Positions 33,500 through 44,811 of a DNA stretch of 64,000 nt are shown one piece after another (positions within the stretch are counted from its first letter, which is position 1; each line of letters begins with the position of its first letter). Location: assembly GCA_026122225.1 (NCBI GenBank), contig JANEZZ010002696.1, forward strand, positions 124,001 through 188,000, read 5' to 3'. The notes under the pieces were generated by a model. It had not been told where the DNA came from. It was given only the letters and a program-made list of their open reading frames with translations, and searched no databases. The position numbers and the translations under genes are program-made. This DNA is from Heloderma charlesbogerti (taxonomy: Eukaryota > Chordata > Lepidosauria > Squamata > Helodermatidae).

Positions 33500-33715
33500 A
33501 GGAAAGTCTGGTATTATTTGTGAATAGCAGGATAAAGCTTAGTGTAATAGCACAATTCTGCTGTATCATAGCTCCACCTAGTGCTTATGTAATGGAACAT
33601 AAGGAAAGGAAGAGAAAGAACCCCCCTGGAAAAATGCATGTGTAAATGAGTCAATCAAAGAATTCAGAAACAAAAGCCTTGGGAAAGTGGCGGGTTAAAA
33701 GCCTCATGTAGAAAA
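33500..33715. repeat. Family F relative, degenerate
   Basis: Central CATAGCTCCACCTAGTGCTT and ATGTAATGGAACATA match the interior of the 26,853 element (CCCATCTAGCGGCTGTGTAA). Ends not found. Confidence 0.5.
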
Positions 33716-34289
33716 GCCCTACATCTCTTTAAAACTTGAGGTAGGGAACCTGAGCAATTCAGCGGCCAACTCTCGCCCAGCCCTCTTGCTGCTAGGGGAC
33801 TATCCAAAGGTGGGCAGTATGGACCTTGCTGTGACCTTGGGTTTGGGGCCCATTTCCAAGTGCTGAGTGAGAGCTGTACATGGGAATGTCTCACCGAGCA
33901 GACAATGACCTGGAAGTGACCATCTCTGACTTCCAAGGCAGGTAAATTGAGGAGGCTTAAAGTTAAGAAGTCAGACAGTGCTCTCTATCTCTATCATCCC
34001 TCTCTCCTGCAAACCTGCAGAAAAGTCACATCACTTGGAACTGGCTGCAAAACATATCATCCTGAGAATTTCAGCTTTCATTTTGAAAAAAAAACAACAA
34101 GTTTCTGGTCCGTATGGTTGCAAAGATAGGCTGTAAAATGTTTGTGCAATGCCTGGTGAAATCACCAAAGCCAGAGAGAGAGATTCACTTGGATTTCCAA
34201 AGGCCACAGGTTCAGGGCACTACTTGCTTCATTATTCCACTCTGTGAACAAAGCAGAATACATATGCAGACCACTGTATATGAACATTG
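33716..34289. other. Intergenic stretch, nothing recognised
   Basis: No exon, repeat or RNA gene could be supported here. Confidence 0.55.
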
Positions 34290-34506
34290 TTTTAATTGTA
34301 TTTAATACATTATATCCCATGCATTCTCCAAGGAATTCAAGGCATTATGTAGTTATCCTCTGCTTCATTCTATCATCGCAACAAGCCTGTGAGGAAGGTT
34401 AAGGATAGAGATGGTGATGGGTCAAGGTCACCTGGTGAGCTTTGTGGCAGAGTGATTTGAATCTGTCTCTCTCCAGAGCTAGTCTTGATACTCTAACTAC
34501 TAAATC
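34290..34506 (-). mobile_element. Sauria-type SINE, reverse, degenerate
   Basis: Plus strand gives CAACAAGCCTGTGAGGAAGG, TCAAGGTCACCTGGTGAGCT, GGCAGAGTGATTTGAATCTG and CTAGTCTTGATACTCTAACT, the reversed order of the Sauria SINE body, B box and head. Confidence 0.75.
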
Positions 34507-34790
34507 AGGGGTGCGGAACCTCAGGCAAGGGGCCAATCCTGCTCTCTAGGGGTCCCCAAAAGGCCGCCCCCTTTCCCCCAGCCAAGTGTCTGGTGGCTTC
34601 CTGGCTTTTCTGCAACCCCCCCCCCATTCTAAAAGGTTAGAATGCCTCTCTGAAGGCTTAGTTACTTGCTATGAGAGCGTTAAGCTAAACTATGCTGCAT
34701 TTGTTTTGTACTTTGGTCCCACTCCTTTTGGCATCAGCCCCACCCACCACTGGAATGTGGCCCCTAAGAGCTTCTTCCCAATGGGAAGTG
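34507..34790 (+). repeat. Interspersed repeat (family G), best left end
   Basis: Starts CAGGGGTGCGGAACCTCAGG. It shares ordered blocks with 27,474-27,780 and 37,258-37,580. The CAGGGG start is hAT-like, but the right end was not located. Confidence 0.65.
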
Positions 34791-35327
34791 CAGAATTCCT
34801 TAGTGCAGAATTTCCTCAGGAATTCCCTCAGAATAGCCTTCCTCAGCATTTATATGCCACTCCAGCAAAACTCAGAATCTAGCTTTCCTTAGCGCAGAAT
34901 TTCAGTACCCAAAGTATCACCAATACTAGTTCTCCGTTTTTATCCTATTTCAGTAATTTTGGGGAAGCATAAATACTTCTTTCTGTAATGCAGTCACAAT
35001 TTGCTTTTGTTCATTTACTATCAAATGTTCCAGATTAGATTCCTTTTGTCTTACCACGAACATTCATTAACTCCACAAGTTTCACAATCTGCCCTTCTTC
35101 TCAAAAGGGAAAATCTCTTTCCCTGCTTTTTAAATAATGCTTTCATCCTCAGTGAATGCCAGGATATTTTGCTATTAAAAAGGCCACCAACAAAATGCTG
35201 CCTTTTGGGAGAGATTTAGCTTCAGTGAAAATGCAGTAATCTGTATTAAGGTATTTTTAGACTGCATTGTATTAACTCAGTAAATACGGTGGTGAGGAGC
35301 AAAAGGGAAAACCAAAATGAATACATG
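34791..35327. other. Intergenic stretch, nothing recognised
   Basis: Apart from a local repetition of TTAGTGCAGAATTTC/TTAGCGCAGAATTTC motifs near 34,800-34,905, nothing was seen. Confidence 0.55.
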
Positions 35328-35478
35328 CAGTGGAGGCTGGTGGGTCCAATGTCAGTGGGGTGGTGAATCCGATCTGGGTTTCAGTCAGAACCGGTCAGAG
35401 GGTTCTGAAGGGGCTGTTCTGACTGAAACCCGAAATGGATCACTGCCCCACTGACATCAGATCCACCAGCCTCCATTG
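35328..35478. mobile_element. hAT-type MITE, family A, shortened copy
   Basis: Starts CAGTGGAGGCTGGTGG and ends CCACCAGCCTCCATTG, 151 bp against 220 bp in the full copies because the middle is deleted. Flanks AATACATG and AATAATGC suggest a diverged duplication. Confidence 0.85.
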
Positions 35479-35494
35479 AATAATGCCTTTTACC

Positions 35495-36015
35495 AGTTTG
35501 GGTTGGTTTGCCAGCTATGGCTTCTCCTGGACAGGATAGCTTGGCCATGGTGGCACAGGCATTAGTAACCTCAAGACTGGATTACTGCAACACGCTCTAT
35601 GTGGAGCTGCCCTTAAGGCTGGACTGGAAGCTGGAACTAGTGCAGAATGCCCCTTTTCAGCATGCAACTCCTTTGCTGAGGGAACTGCACTGGCTGCCTA
35701 TTTGCTACTGGGCCAGGTTTAAGGTATTAGTACTAGTGTACAAAGCCCTAAACAACTTGGGACCAGGATACCTGAGAGAGCACCTCCTCCCTTACCAACC
35801 TGCCCGGTCACTGAGGTCATCAGAGGGCATGTTCCTGGTAGTTCCACATGGACCTATGGCCCGGCTGGAGTTCACCAGGAAAAGAGCCTTCAGTGTAGTG
35901 GCCCCCTTCCTGTGGAACTCCCTGCCTTTGGTGGTCAAGCAGGCACCTCCAGCACCTCCTGAAGACATTGTTATGTTGGGAAGCCTTCCTTCAGTGACCA
36001 GCCATGGTTTATCAA
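35495..36015 (+). mobile_element. L2-type LINE 3' part, second subfamily
   Basis: A single frame reads TSRLDYCNTLYVELPLRLD, LHWLPICYWARFKVLVLVYK, ARSLRSSEGMFLVVP and LWNSLP, the expected C-terminal order of an L2-type ORF2. A short deletion follows the QNA stretch. Only the 3' coding end remains and it carries a family A MITE immediately 5'. Confidence 0.85.
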
Positions 36016-36296
36016 TTTAAATAGAAATACAGTGGAGAAGACCGTGGCCAGGTGACCTGCAGGAGGGCCTACTTGATGTGCTGTCCAGCTGCTGATGGGC
36101 AATGTTAAGGCTGCTGCGCCCCCTACCTTATGAGTCTTTATCTTTACATTGGATTTGGCCTGGATAGCCTTACAGTTAGAGGACTGTCCTCTGTGAAGCA
36201 GGACATATGGCCATCCTACTACATGCCCATTTGCTTGCCTCTTTCTCTGGGCCCAGTCTGCCCCACCCACTCCCAGAGAAAGAGAACAAGGCAGGG

Positions 36297-36325
36297 TGTG
36301 TGTGTGTGCCTGCCTGCCTGCCTGC
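36297..36325. repeat. (GT)n(CTGC)n microsatellite
   Basis: Six GT units followed by about five CTGC units. Confidence 0.9.
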
Positions 36326-36586
36326 CACTTCTCCTTGTTTCTCTTGCTGCTTGCTCCTGCAGAGACTGTAGAACAAGAAATAGCAGCAGCAAGGCGCAGG
36401 AGTAGCAGCAGGGATTGTTATGGCGGGCCTCTTGATGTGGAGTGGGCCCCTGCACGTGCCTGATAACGCTGACTGCTGATGGTGGCCCTGTCCCTTAGCG
36501 TCAATCTCCAGCCACAGCCGAAGTCCAGAAATGGTCCTGCTGCTGTGCTCCAGCTTCTGCCAGTGACCCAACTGTGGCTGTAAGGA

Positions 36587-36805
36587 CAAAGGAGGCTGGT
36601 GGATCTGAGTTTGGTGGGGTGAAGATTCCATTCTGGATTTTAGTTACAATGGGCCAGGCATCTAAAGAACTATCCAAGGTTCTGGCCCTATTTGGGGGAT
36701 AATGTTCAGCACCTTGGACAGCTCCTTCAGACTTCTGGCTGGTTGTAACTAAAACCCAGAATGGAATGTCTGCCCCAACGCAATTGGATCCACCAGCCTC
36801 CCCCG
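36587..36805. mobile_element. hAT-type MITE, family A, degenerate ends
   Basis: Left GGAGGCTGGTGGATCTGAG, middle GTTCAGCACCTTGGACAGCT, right GATCCACCAGCCTCC. Length is about 219 bp as in the full copies, but the outermost bases and the duplication have decayed. Confidence 0.8.
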
Positions 36806-37257
36806 CATGTCAAGTGTTCAAGCTGCTCCAGCAAGAAGCCACAATCCCTGTGCTTGCAGCTTCCATCCAGCAGAGATGAATTTACATTGACTCCCCAGAC
36901 ATCTAGAGTCATCTCTACCATTCCAGTTTCCATATTTGACTGGTCCAAATTTCTCCTCCGCCCCCCAAAAACTCATACCAGTTGGGGGGGGGGGATTTGA
37001 AACAAGGAAAGAATTCCATTTTTTTTTAATGTTATGCTGCCAAGATTTCTCTTTATATCCTATGTGGAAGCCCTTCAAGTTTCTGACTGCATTCCAATCA
37101 AATATAGATGCATCTTTTTTTCTGACTATGATTTGGTTACATATTCCACACATGCAAACTCTCTTAGTGGGTTGGATCTACACTTAGTTGTACTTAGATG
37201 CAATGGCGTTAAATGAATCATGACTAACGTAAGTCCCATGGATTTCAATGGGTCCAT
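36806..37257. other. Intergenic stretch
   Basis: Carries a GGATCTACACTTAG string at 37,166 resembling the left end of the nested element at 18,876; otherwise nothing recognised. Confidence 0.45.
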
Positions 37258-37580
37258 GCCAGGGGAGGGCAAACTCCAGCCCATGAACCTAATCCAGCCT
37301 AGAGAGGTTGCCCATCTGCCCCACAAAGGCTTGGGCTCCTCTGTGGGCCCTGTCTGCCCACTCACAAGCTCCACCCCTGGCCTGGAGGCTACTGGAGTCT
37401 TGGGCAGGAGGCAGAGGAGTGGAATCCCTTTGCTATCTCCCATCATAGATAACAAGGGGATTGGGGAAGCTCTCCTGAGACTTAGTAAGTGCTTTAAGCT
37501 AAAACACACTGGTGTTTTTGCATCACCCATGACTGGAATGCAGCCCTGGAGAACATCTTGAAAACCTCAGGCTGAAAGAG
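37258..37580 (+). repeat. Interspersed repeat (family G), third copy
   Basis: Begins CCAGGGGAGGGCAAACTCCA and runs through GACTTAGTAAGTGCTTTAAG and ACTGGTGTTTTTGCATC in the same order as the 27.5 and 34.5 kb copies, but is quite diverged. Confidence 0.5.
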
Positions 37581-37665
37581 CTTCAATACCCTGGTGACTG
37601 GATGTAACTTTTTTTTAAAACTATACATGCAAGGGAGAGGTGAGGAGACAAGATGGACGTCTTGG

Positions 37666-37760
37666 AGCAGGTTGCAATTCTACACCCACTCCCCCAGGAG
37701 TCCCACTGAACTCAATGGGATTTACTTCTAAGGAGACATGCACAGGATTGCACGTTCAAT
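37666..37760. mobile_element. AAGTAAGTCCC-type MITE (family C)
   Basis: Reads GTTGCAATTCTACACCCACT, then GAGTCCCACTGAACTCAATG, then ACATGCACAGGATTGCAC. Confidence 0.7.
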
Positions 37761-39083
37761 GTATTCATCCCACAGCAAGGAGAATGCTTTTGTTTAGAAG
37801 TTGCTGTTTTTCTTAACAGGCTGTACTTATTAAAAGGAATATAAATGCAATGTGTATTGGGGGTAGAGTTAGAGAACCACTAGATATGCCTCTTCCATTG
37901 CAATTCTGTCCATGTCTACTGAGAAATAAGAACCACGGAGTTCAGTGGAACTTGGGGCCAAAACAAACATTACTTTAAATCTGTGTCTAGCAGCTACACC
38001 TTGTTTTCATTTTTACTCTAGAGTAGGTGCAGGGCCCACAGTCTGGATCAGGACCCCAGCACATGGGTAGAGGTGGGACTTTTAAGATCTGGATTGGGCC
38101 CTTGTGCCTACGCTAGAGTAAAAACACACACCTTAAAAAAAGAAGAGAGGCATAGCTGCTAGATACAGATTTTTAAGGCAATGCCTGTTTTCTCCCTTAC
38201 TCCCAGGTCAGTTCACATAGGATTGCACCCTTAGCTTGACTGTTGGTCATTTGTCTCCTTGAATCCTCATTAGGGCTCCAGACAACAGTTGTGCAGGTGC
38301 CCCAAAGAGAAATCACCACCCTTGTGTGCTGAAATTGCGAGCCTCATTCCACCTTTTCTCACAGCCATTGAACTGAAGAAATGACACCTTTTAAAGTACA
38401 TGCGATTTAACAAAACACAGAAGGCCATGCATGAGGCATGCTTTTTCCCTTTCCTTTCTCCATGAATCAAATTTAAATTAGAATACGAGACTAGCTTCCT
38501 GAAGGGGTTCACAAATCCTCCCTACCACAACACAAACACCAGTGCTACTTATGAACAATCACTCCCTCTGTAGAGAGGACAAGAAAAGAGATGCTTTACA
38601 TTGGTTCAATACTATTCCTATTTATAGCCTTAAATGCAATGGTTAACAGCACTGGCCATGCCAGTTTTGCTGTGGGGCTTATTATGTCACTAGGATCCCT
38701 CGATGGACTTTAAAAACACACACACACAGTGTACACAGTTGTTAGAATTCATACAACCTGTTCAATTAAGTGCTGCCAGGTTTGGGCACATGTGACCTTT
38801 TGAAAAGGCTTCCTGGGGCCTGTTAACTGAATTCACACACAGCTGGAATAGCAGAGATTGTTTCTGAATAATTAACCTGAACCAACAACCATTGTTTATA
38901 GAGGCAGGATATCCCGGGATGGTTATTCACACCTCCTCACTTAATATTTCAAGTTATATTCTCAGGCCACTATTTATGCAGGGCAAACCATGAGCTCCTG
39001 AAAACCGCTCCATTTAGGTTGCCAATGTTTTTGTTGGCTTTTGTTCCTATGTCTTTGATAGTGATGCCTTCCATTGTAACAGT
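37761..39083. other. Intergenic stretch, nothing recognised
   Basis: A short CA run at 38,717-38,727 is the only simple repeat. No exon or element was recognised. Confidence 0.6.
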
Positions 39084-39285
39084 TTCCAGAGGGTAGCTGT
39101 GTTAGTCTATTGCAGCCAACCCCCGCCCCCCGAAAATGAGTCTTATGGCACCTTGAAGATGAAGAAATTTATTCTGGCCGAAGCTTTCGTGGACTCAGAT
39201 GAAGCAGGCTATAGTCAATTAAAGATGATGCCAGAATAAATTTGTTAGCCTTTAAGGTGCTGCAAGACTCTTCGTTGTTTTTAAG
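39084..39285. repeat. Interspersed repeat (TAGCTGTGTTAGTCTAT type)
   Basis: Begins GGGTAGCTGTGTTAGTCTAT and contains TCTTATGGCACCTTGAAGAT and AAGCTTTCGTGGACTCAGAT; the last part repeats AATAAATTTGTTAGCCTTTA in inverted orientation. A second copy lies at 44,545-44,645. Family not named. Confidence 0.65.
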
Positions 39286-39427
39286 AGTGGTGTTATCTAT
39301 GGAGATCAGCACGAGATATTGCTCACCTCCGTGGTCTGAAATGGGTTCTGCAGATTAAGCTGCTGTTAATAGCATAGGAGTCAGTAAAGCTTTTTTCTTC
39401 TTCTTGATCTGTTAGCAACCATTTACT

Positions 39428-39470
39428 GCATTGTTGTTGTTGTTCAGTCGTCAGTCGTGTCCGACCTAAG
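39428..39470 (-). mobile_element. Bov-B 3'-tail fragment, reverse
   Basis: TTGTTGTTGTTGTTCAGTCG followed by TCAGTCGTGTCCGACC is the reverse complement of the Bov-B (or Bov-B-mobilised SINE) tail with its AAC repeat. Confidence 0.75.
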
Positions 39471-40061
39471 ATAATAAGCAACTTCTCCTGGGGTTAAACA
39501 GGAATCATCAGAGCCTTTAGTGTTCTGGGGGCTTTCGTATTTTAAATCAGTTTCAGATTAACCTTTTCAGAGGTGAAATAGGGCACATTTGCACTGAATT
39601 ATTGTCACCTGTCCTGTTCAGCATCAGTTGTGCTGGACAGCCGAGAACCAAATGGCCAGCCCATCCTAATCTCCTTTCTAGGTATGCCATGCAACACACA
39701 CACTCTCCACTGGTTGCATTGCCACCTTTTTATGGCAGGACTTCAACAGCTATGAATGGACAGATATTCAACAGGTGGAACTATGGGGGGAAATATGCCA
39801 GTTGAATTTACAGGCATGGAAGTCCAGTATAAAAAAGTGATAACCTACCCAAAGCTATATGTAGTTCCCCTCTGGCCACATTCTAGACAGCTGATCATTA
39901 CATCAGCTCCTCACCCTTGGCTTCGCAGACGCATCTACCCATTTCTTCATTTCCCATCCCACTGGGAAATTCCAGACTTCAAATAGCTTAGCCATGCCAC
40001 CCTCTTCCTTCCCCTAATGCGTGATAACAAGGTCTCAGATAGTTCAGGCTACTGTACTAGG

Positions 40062-40345
40062 GCTGCAGTCCTATGCACATTCAGGCTACAATCCTATATC
40101 CATTTTACCTGGGAGTAAGCCCCATTGAACCCAATTGGGCTGGCTTCTGAGAAGACACATGTAGTGCTGGTGCTTGAGAATAAGTCCCATTGTGCTAAGT
40201 GAGGATTATTTCTGAGTAAACCTACATAGGATTGAACTGTAGAGTTGCAAATTTATACACACTTATCAGGGAAGGAGTCCCCCATCAAATACAACTGTAT
40301 TTACCTCTGAGTAAACATGCTTAGGATTGTGCTGCACAAGTCTCC
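40062..40345. mobile_element. Tandem/nested cluster of family C MITEs
   Basis: At least three copies of the palindromic unit lie end to end: a truncated GCAGTCCTATGCACATTCAG at 40,065, a fuller unit from CTACAATCCTATATCC, then TTTCTGAGTAAACCTACAT near 40,212, and a last unit from TTGCAAATTTATACACACTT to AAACATGCTTAGGATTGTGC. Confidence 0.7.
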
Positions 40346-40369
40346 CTCTCTCCCTTAAGGAATCTAGGG

Positions 40370-40486
40370 CAGGGGTGGGCAGAAAGTAGATCTCCAGATG
40401 TTTTGGACTTCAACTCCCAGAAGGCTCTTCCAGCATGGGGAGTAGAAGTACAAAACATCTGCAGATCTACTTTTTGCCTACCTCTG
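40370..40486. mobile_element. hAT-type MITE, CAGGGGTGGGCAG ends (family D)
   Basis: Starts CAGGGGTGGGCAGAAAGTAG and ends CTACTTTTTGCCTACCTCTG, with GGACTTCAACTCCCAG in the left arm. Flanking octamers ATCTAGGG and ATCTAAAG match at 6 of 8, a decayed duplication. Confidence 0.8.
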
Positions 40487-41942
40487 ATCTAAAGTGCCCA
40501 GATAGGGTGCCTGCACCTATCGCAGCTACATAGAAGGGGGGATTTTGGAAATTGCAGCTTGTTGCACCATAGGGTCACAGAAAAGATGTGGGCAGACTTC
40601 AGGTTTGTGCGATCTACTTTTTTTTTTTTACTAGAACACTGAGATCCATCAACCAGATTTCACAGGATCCCTGTTCTCAATGGCATCTGGTCAACTGACC
40701 ACAATCCTGAAATGGTTCCCAGTCATGTAAATAAATGAAGTAAATTAAGGGCTTGATGCCTGAGGATAATCAATAGCACTGGTAAAGCCTGGTGGGCTAT
40801 ATGTAGTGCTGAAAACCAAACAGAGGTATATATTAAAATTGCATGGGCTGGTTTTGGAGTAACGTATTACACGCACACCGCACCAAAAAAAAAAAAAGGT
40901 TGACAAGGTTTTTGAGTGAACATGTTTGTAGTAGTCAGCTAGAAAAGTAAAGAAAGGAGATTATGTTTGTTAATTAACTCTGGAAATCTGCCAAATTTTG
41001 CCTCCAGCAATTTCCAAGGCTTTATCGCTAAGTTTGTTTGGTAAATACTGAGGTATCTGGCCATTGAGATAAGCTGAGGTATGAATGTTTTTCTAATAAT
41101 ATAAACTTTACTATCTGCTTGGAATGAGCAAATGGTCAATTAGAAGAGGCTGTAATCTGTCAGATGATGAATATGCCAATCCCTGCATCCATAGGGCAAT
41201 GCAGTATTGAAATGAATATAGTCTACAGCCTGTATACACTATGCAAATTCAATGAAATATATTTGCATAATATATTCAGGTGTTTTTTGGATAATTGATT
41301 CCCATCCTGCAATAGGGAAGGACAAAGTGCTATGCAGGGCAGTGGAGCTGTTCCCCTTGACTGCTGGAAATCCTACTCACACACACTCTGACTCCTGAGA
41401 TTTAAGCATTGGTCATATGTGTTTGTACCTGTGTAGACATAAGGACTAGAAGCTTGTTGTTTTTTAAAAAATGTCAAGATTCGCAAGGTGTGCAATTCTG
41501 CAACCAGGGCCCAATACTGATCTGTGTAATGCTCTCTAAATGTACCATTATCAGGGAAAACAATACTACAGTCTCCCATCACTCCTGGCACCTTACTTGT
41601 AGCAACATAATGGGCAAATGCTGATAAGCAAAAACAGCAATACAGATAGGAGTGCAGGGATACATTCCCATAATACTGGAACACACCAAGAACAATGGGC
41701 TATATATAGCAACACACATTCTACCAGCTCAGGCACATTGGAGTCTTCCCAGTTAGTGGTACCAAAATCAACACACATTTGTTTTAAATACAAAACAGAT
41801 ATAAAGTGATATCTTTTGCAGGGTTAACTTCAGGAAAATACTTACTGCTGAATTACAGAACATTTCACTTCATCTATGCAAAGAAAATTGTTATACTTCA
41901 CTTGAACAGACAATCTATATTTGGGTTTTATTAACTTATGGT
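40487..41942. other. Intergenic stretch, nothing recognised
   Basis: Only poly-A/T runs (40,617-40,630; 40,886-40,898) stand out. Confidence 0.6.
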
Positions 41943-42076
41943 GTTATTCTGTGGATGTTTTAGGTTTTACATTGTTTTATATTTATTTATGTTATGGTTT
42001 TAGCCTTTGTTTTGTAAACCACCCAGAGCTTTGGCTGTTGGGCAGTATAGAAATGCAGTAAATAAACTAACAAACA
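41943..42076 (+). mobile_element. L2-type LINE 3' UTR end
   Basis: Reads TGTAAACCACCCAGAGCTTT, GGGCAGTATAGAAATGCAGT and AAATAAAC, the same terminal segment as the L2 copy ending at 15,583. Confidence 0.75.
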
Positions 42077-42302
42077 GTGCATTGACTTCTCTGTTGGTCT
42101 TGAAGATCTTTTCATCTTGAAGAGCTAGTTTTGGATGCTACCTGACAAAGGTTTCTATGAAACTGAAATGTTTGCATTCTCTTAGACCAATATAAATTGA
42201 GCCCACTAATTCCTCTGTCCATGCTGGTGTATCTGCATAAATTATTTCATATTTATTTGCTCTCTGCACCATCACAGTGGCAATAGAATGTAACAAATTA
42301 AT

Positions 42303-42475
42303 AGCCTAACCCTAAGCAAGCTTATTCAGAAGTAAATCTTACTGAGTTCAATGAGACATACATCCAGGCAAATATGCTTAGGATTGCAGTGCTAGGCTGC
42401 AATCCTATGCATATTTCCTTGCCTGGGAGTAACCTCCACTGAACATACATGCTTAGGATCACACTATAAGATGCA
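42303..42475. mobile_element. Family C MITE, one and a half copies
   Basis: CCTAACCCTAAGCAAGCTTA, TATGCTTAGGATTGCAGTGC and then GCTGCAATCCTATGCATATT with GGGAGTAACCTCCACTGAAC show two overlapping units. Confidence 0.7.
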
Positions 42476-43626
42476 TTTGGTACATAAATTATGAGAATAA
42501 TATACATAAATTACCTGTTTTGTATTTGTCAGGCTGACCACAAAGGATCAGTCCTGAAGAGTAAGAGTAATGGGAGCTACTTCCCTCTTAAAGTTACAGT
42601 AATGTCAGTGTGAGCTGAACAAATGTAACAGGGGAAGTGAGAACCTTGCTATCATAATTGTAGCTACTTTAGACCCATGCATCCCATACAAGAGCTGTGA
42701 AACTGACTAAACTAGATTGCAAGCCCCTATTGGTCCTGTCAGTTCCACTCCTAAGAGCTAAGGAAGAAGGAAAATATTCTTGAATGGTGGAGCATTGCTG
42801 AGGGAGAGGAAATTTGCTTCACTTTTCTCCTTAAGGAAGTGGTATATGTAAGCATTTACCCTTAATTTTCATTAGGATACTTTCAAAACTACTTTCTGCA
42901 TGTGCGTGAGGCAGCCCTTGCTTGGCTGTGGCAAAAATAACAAAAATAAATCAGAGCATGACTATACCAATGGGTAAAATGTTAAGTCTGAATCAATTCT
43001 GCAAGTGTTGACTACAGAGCAGAAATATTTGCATTACTGATTTTTTAAGACCTGTATATAAAACTTTGTTTGACGTGGATGTACCTTTTAAAAGTTATTG
43101 CTTAGTTTCTTTTGCAGCAACCTTTGCTCAGAGCAGTAAAAAAGCTATTGCTCTCCATGCAGGTGGGGGGTGTTACTTATGGGCAAAAGGTGCCCATGTC
43201 AGTCACATACAAATATTCAGGTTCTGTTGCAGCAGTTTTGATTGTCTTGTTGGGAGCTAGATCCACCTTGTCCTAGGTACTTAAGGCATTGCAGATACAA
43301 AACCAGTTTGACTAGAGATCTTAGCAGCACAGAAATAAGAGAGAGAGCATTTTCAGTGACTAACATATAATGAATGTCAACATTCATGTGATTGTTGACA
43401 AACCATTCAAATGTTATGAATATCCAAAGATGTAGAGATACACCAATAAAATGTTGACAATCAACTTGATGCGATTGTTAGCATTCACAGGTGCATGACC
43501 TAAAATTATATTTGATTTTCGGACATTTGCAAAATTGAGATTGTCAGCACTACATGCACAACATTAACATCCTACAAAATTTTGGATATTCATTGTTACA
43601 TGTACTGCATGAAAAAAAAGTCTCTA
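42476..43626. other. Intergenic stretch
   Basis: An imperfect inverted pair, ATGTCAACATTCATGTGATT (43,375) and GCGATTGTTAGCATTCAC (43,471), suggests a decayed foldback element. No gene recognised. Confidence 0.5.
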
Positions 43627-43738
43627 AAAACCTTCCCCAACCTGATGCCCTCCAGATGTGTTGGACTACAACTCCCATGCTGGTTGGGAATTACAGGACT
43701 TGTAGACCAAAGCATCTGGAAGTTGGGGAAGGCTGGTC
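43627..43738. mobile_element. Palindromic MITE, family E
   Basis: Left arm CCTTCCCCAACCTGATGCCC and GGACTACAACTCCCATGCTG; right arm ends AGTTGGGGAAGGCTGG. The right arm is partly degenerate. Confidence 0.82.
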
Positions 43739-44364
43739 TACAATACCAATTCAAAGTCTCCAAAAAAGGTATCATGTGGACACAGCCTCAGATATTAACA
43801 ACTGGTATCTGAGCAACATCATCGGCTGCATTCAGTTACCTGCCAGAACATTTTATTTTGAGGCAGAGACCTCCTCCTCCATTTTTTAAACAAATAACTA
43901 CTATGGGTTTTATGGATTTATTGCTTCTTATTAACTGGTCAGTGTTTAAAGCTCTCCTTATATTATGTCACTGGCTTTGTATAACAAACAAGTGCTGCAT
44001 TCCCTGCATGCGTTTTGGAAGAGAAGAAAGGGGTTCTTTTTGAAAAATTTTCCACAAAGGACAGGTGGCAATTTAGAGTAATGCTGTTTTATCTTCTACA
44101 GCTTTCAAATAGAAAGTTGAGGGTTGGTCTAACCTGTTTTATCTATAATGAGATCTGCTCACTCCATCAGGGTTTCTGATTGATGGGCTGTTGTTGTTTT
44201 TAAATCCTTGGAGGAACACAAAAAAGTGCATGCACACCCTACTGAGAAAACCTGTGTTTCTTTTCTTTGATTATACATTTCATTTTTCAATGCATATATT
44301 ATTATGCCTCATAAAGAAGACAGAGAACTTTATCCTGGTGCATTGACATCAATGCAAATCTGAC

Positions 44365-44465
44365 TGAGACTGTAATCCAATGAATGCACAGTTACTTGGG
44401 AGTAACCTTGATAAAACTCAATTGATTTACTTCTTAGTAAGCATATTCTGGAGAACTCAGCACTA
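44365..44465. mobile_element. Family C MITE, degenerate
   Basis: CTGTAATCCAATGAATGCAC, TTACTTGGGAGTAACCTTGA and TTACTTCTTAGTAAGCATAT fit the family plan. Confidence 0.6.
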
Positions 44466-44544
44466 TGGGTTATCGAGCAAGGCATAACATGGTTTGAAAA
44501 TATTGTGATCTCTGCACTTGTGGGTTGTGAATTACCTTGGGGTC

Positions 44545-44645
44545 TATTTCCAGAGGAGTAGCTATGTTACTGCGTTGTTACAAAAACAAGCTATGTGGCA
44601 CCTTAGAGGCTAATAAATTTATTATGGCACAAGGTTTTGTGGGAT
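44545..44645. repeat. Interspersed repeat, second copy of the 39,084 type
   Basis: Shares GAGTAGCTATGTTACTGCG, TATGTGGCACCTTAGAGGCT, AATAAATTTATTATGGCA and TTTTGTGGGATCC in the same order. Confidence 0.65.
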
Positions 44646-44811
44646 CCAGTAACCCTTAATTTAGGTGCCCTAAATGGGAAAACTGGAAAATGTCATACAT
44701 GATTTGCACAGTGAGGATTAATGCGGAAGCCAAATGGAAAAGCTGTACAACTCCCAGTACTTACAATTGCCTGATTGAAGTATTAGAACAGTCAAAGTGA
44801 TGAAATTCACT

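Noticed and set aside
36176..36631. 151-aa minus-strand ORF
   Set aside because: Overlaps a microsatellite and the start of a family A MITE; no homology recognised.
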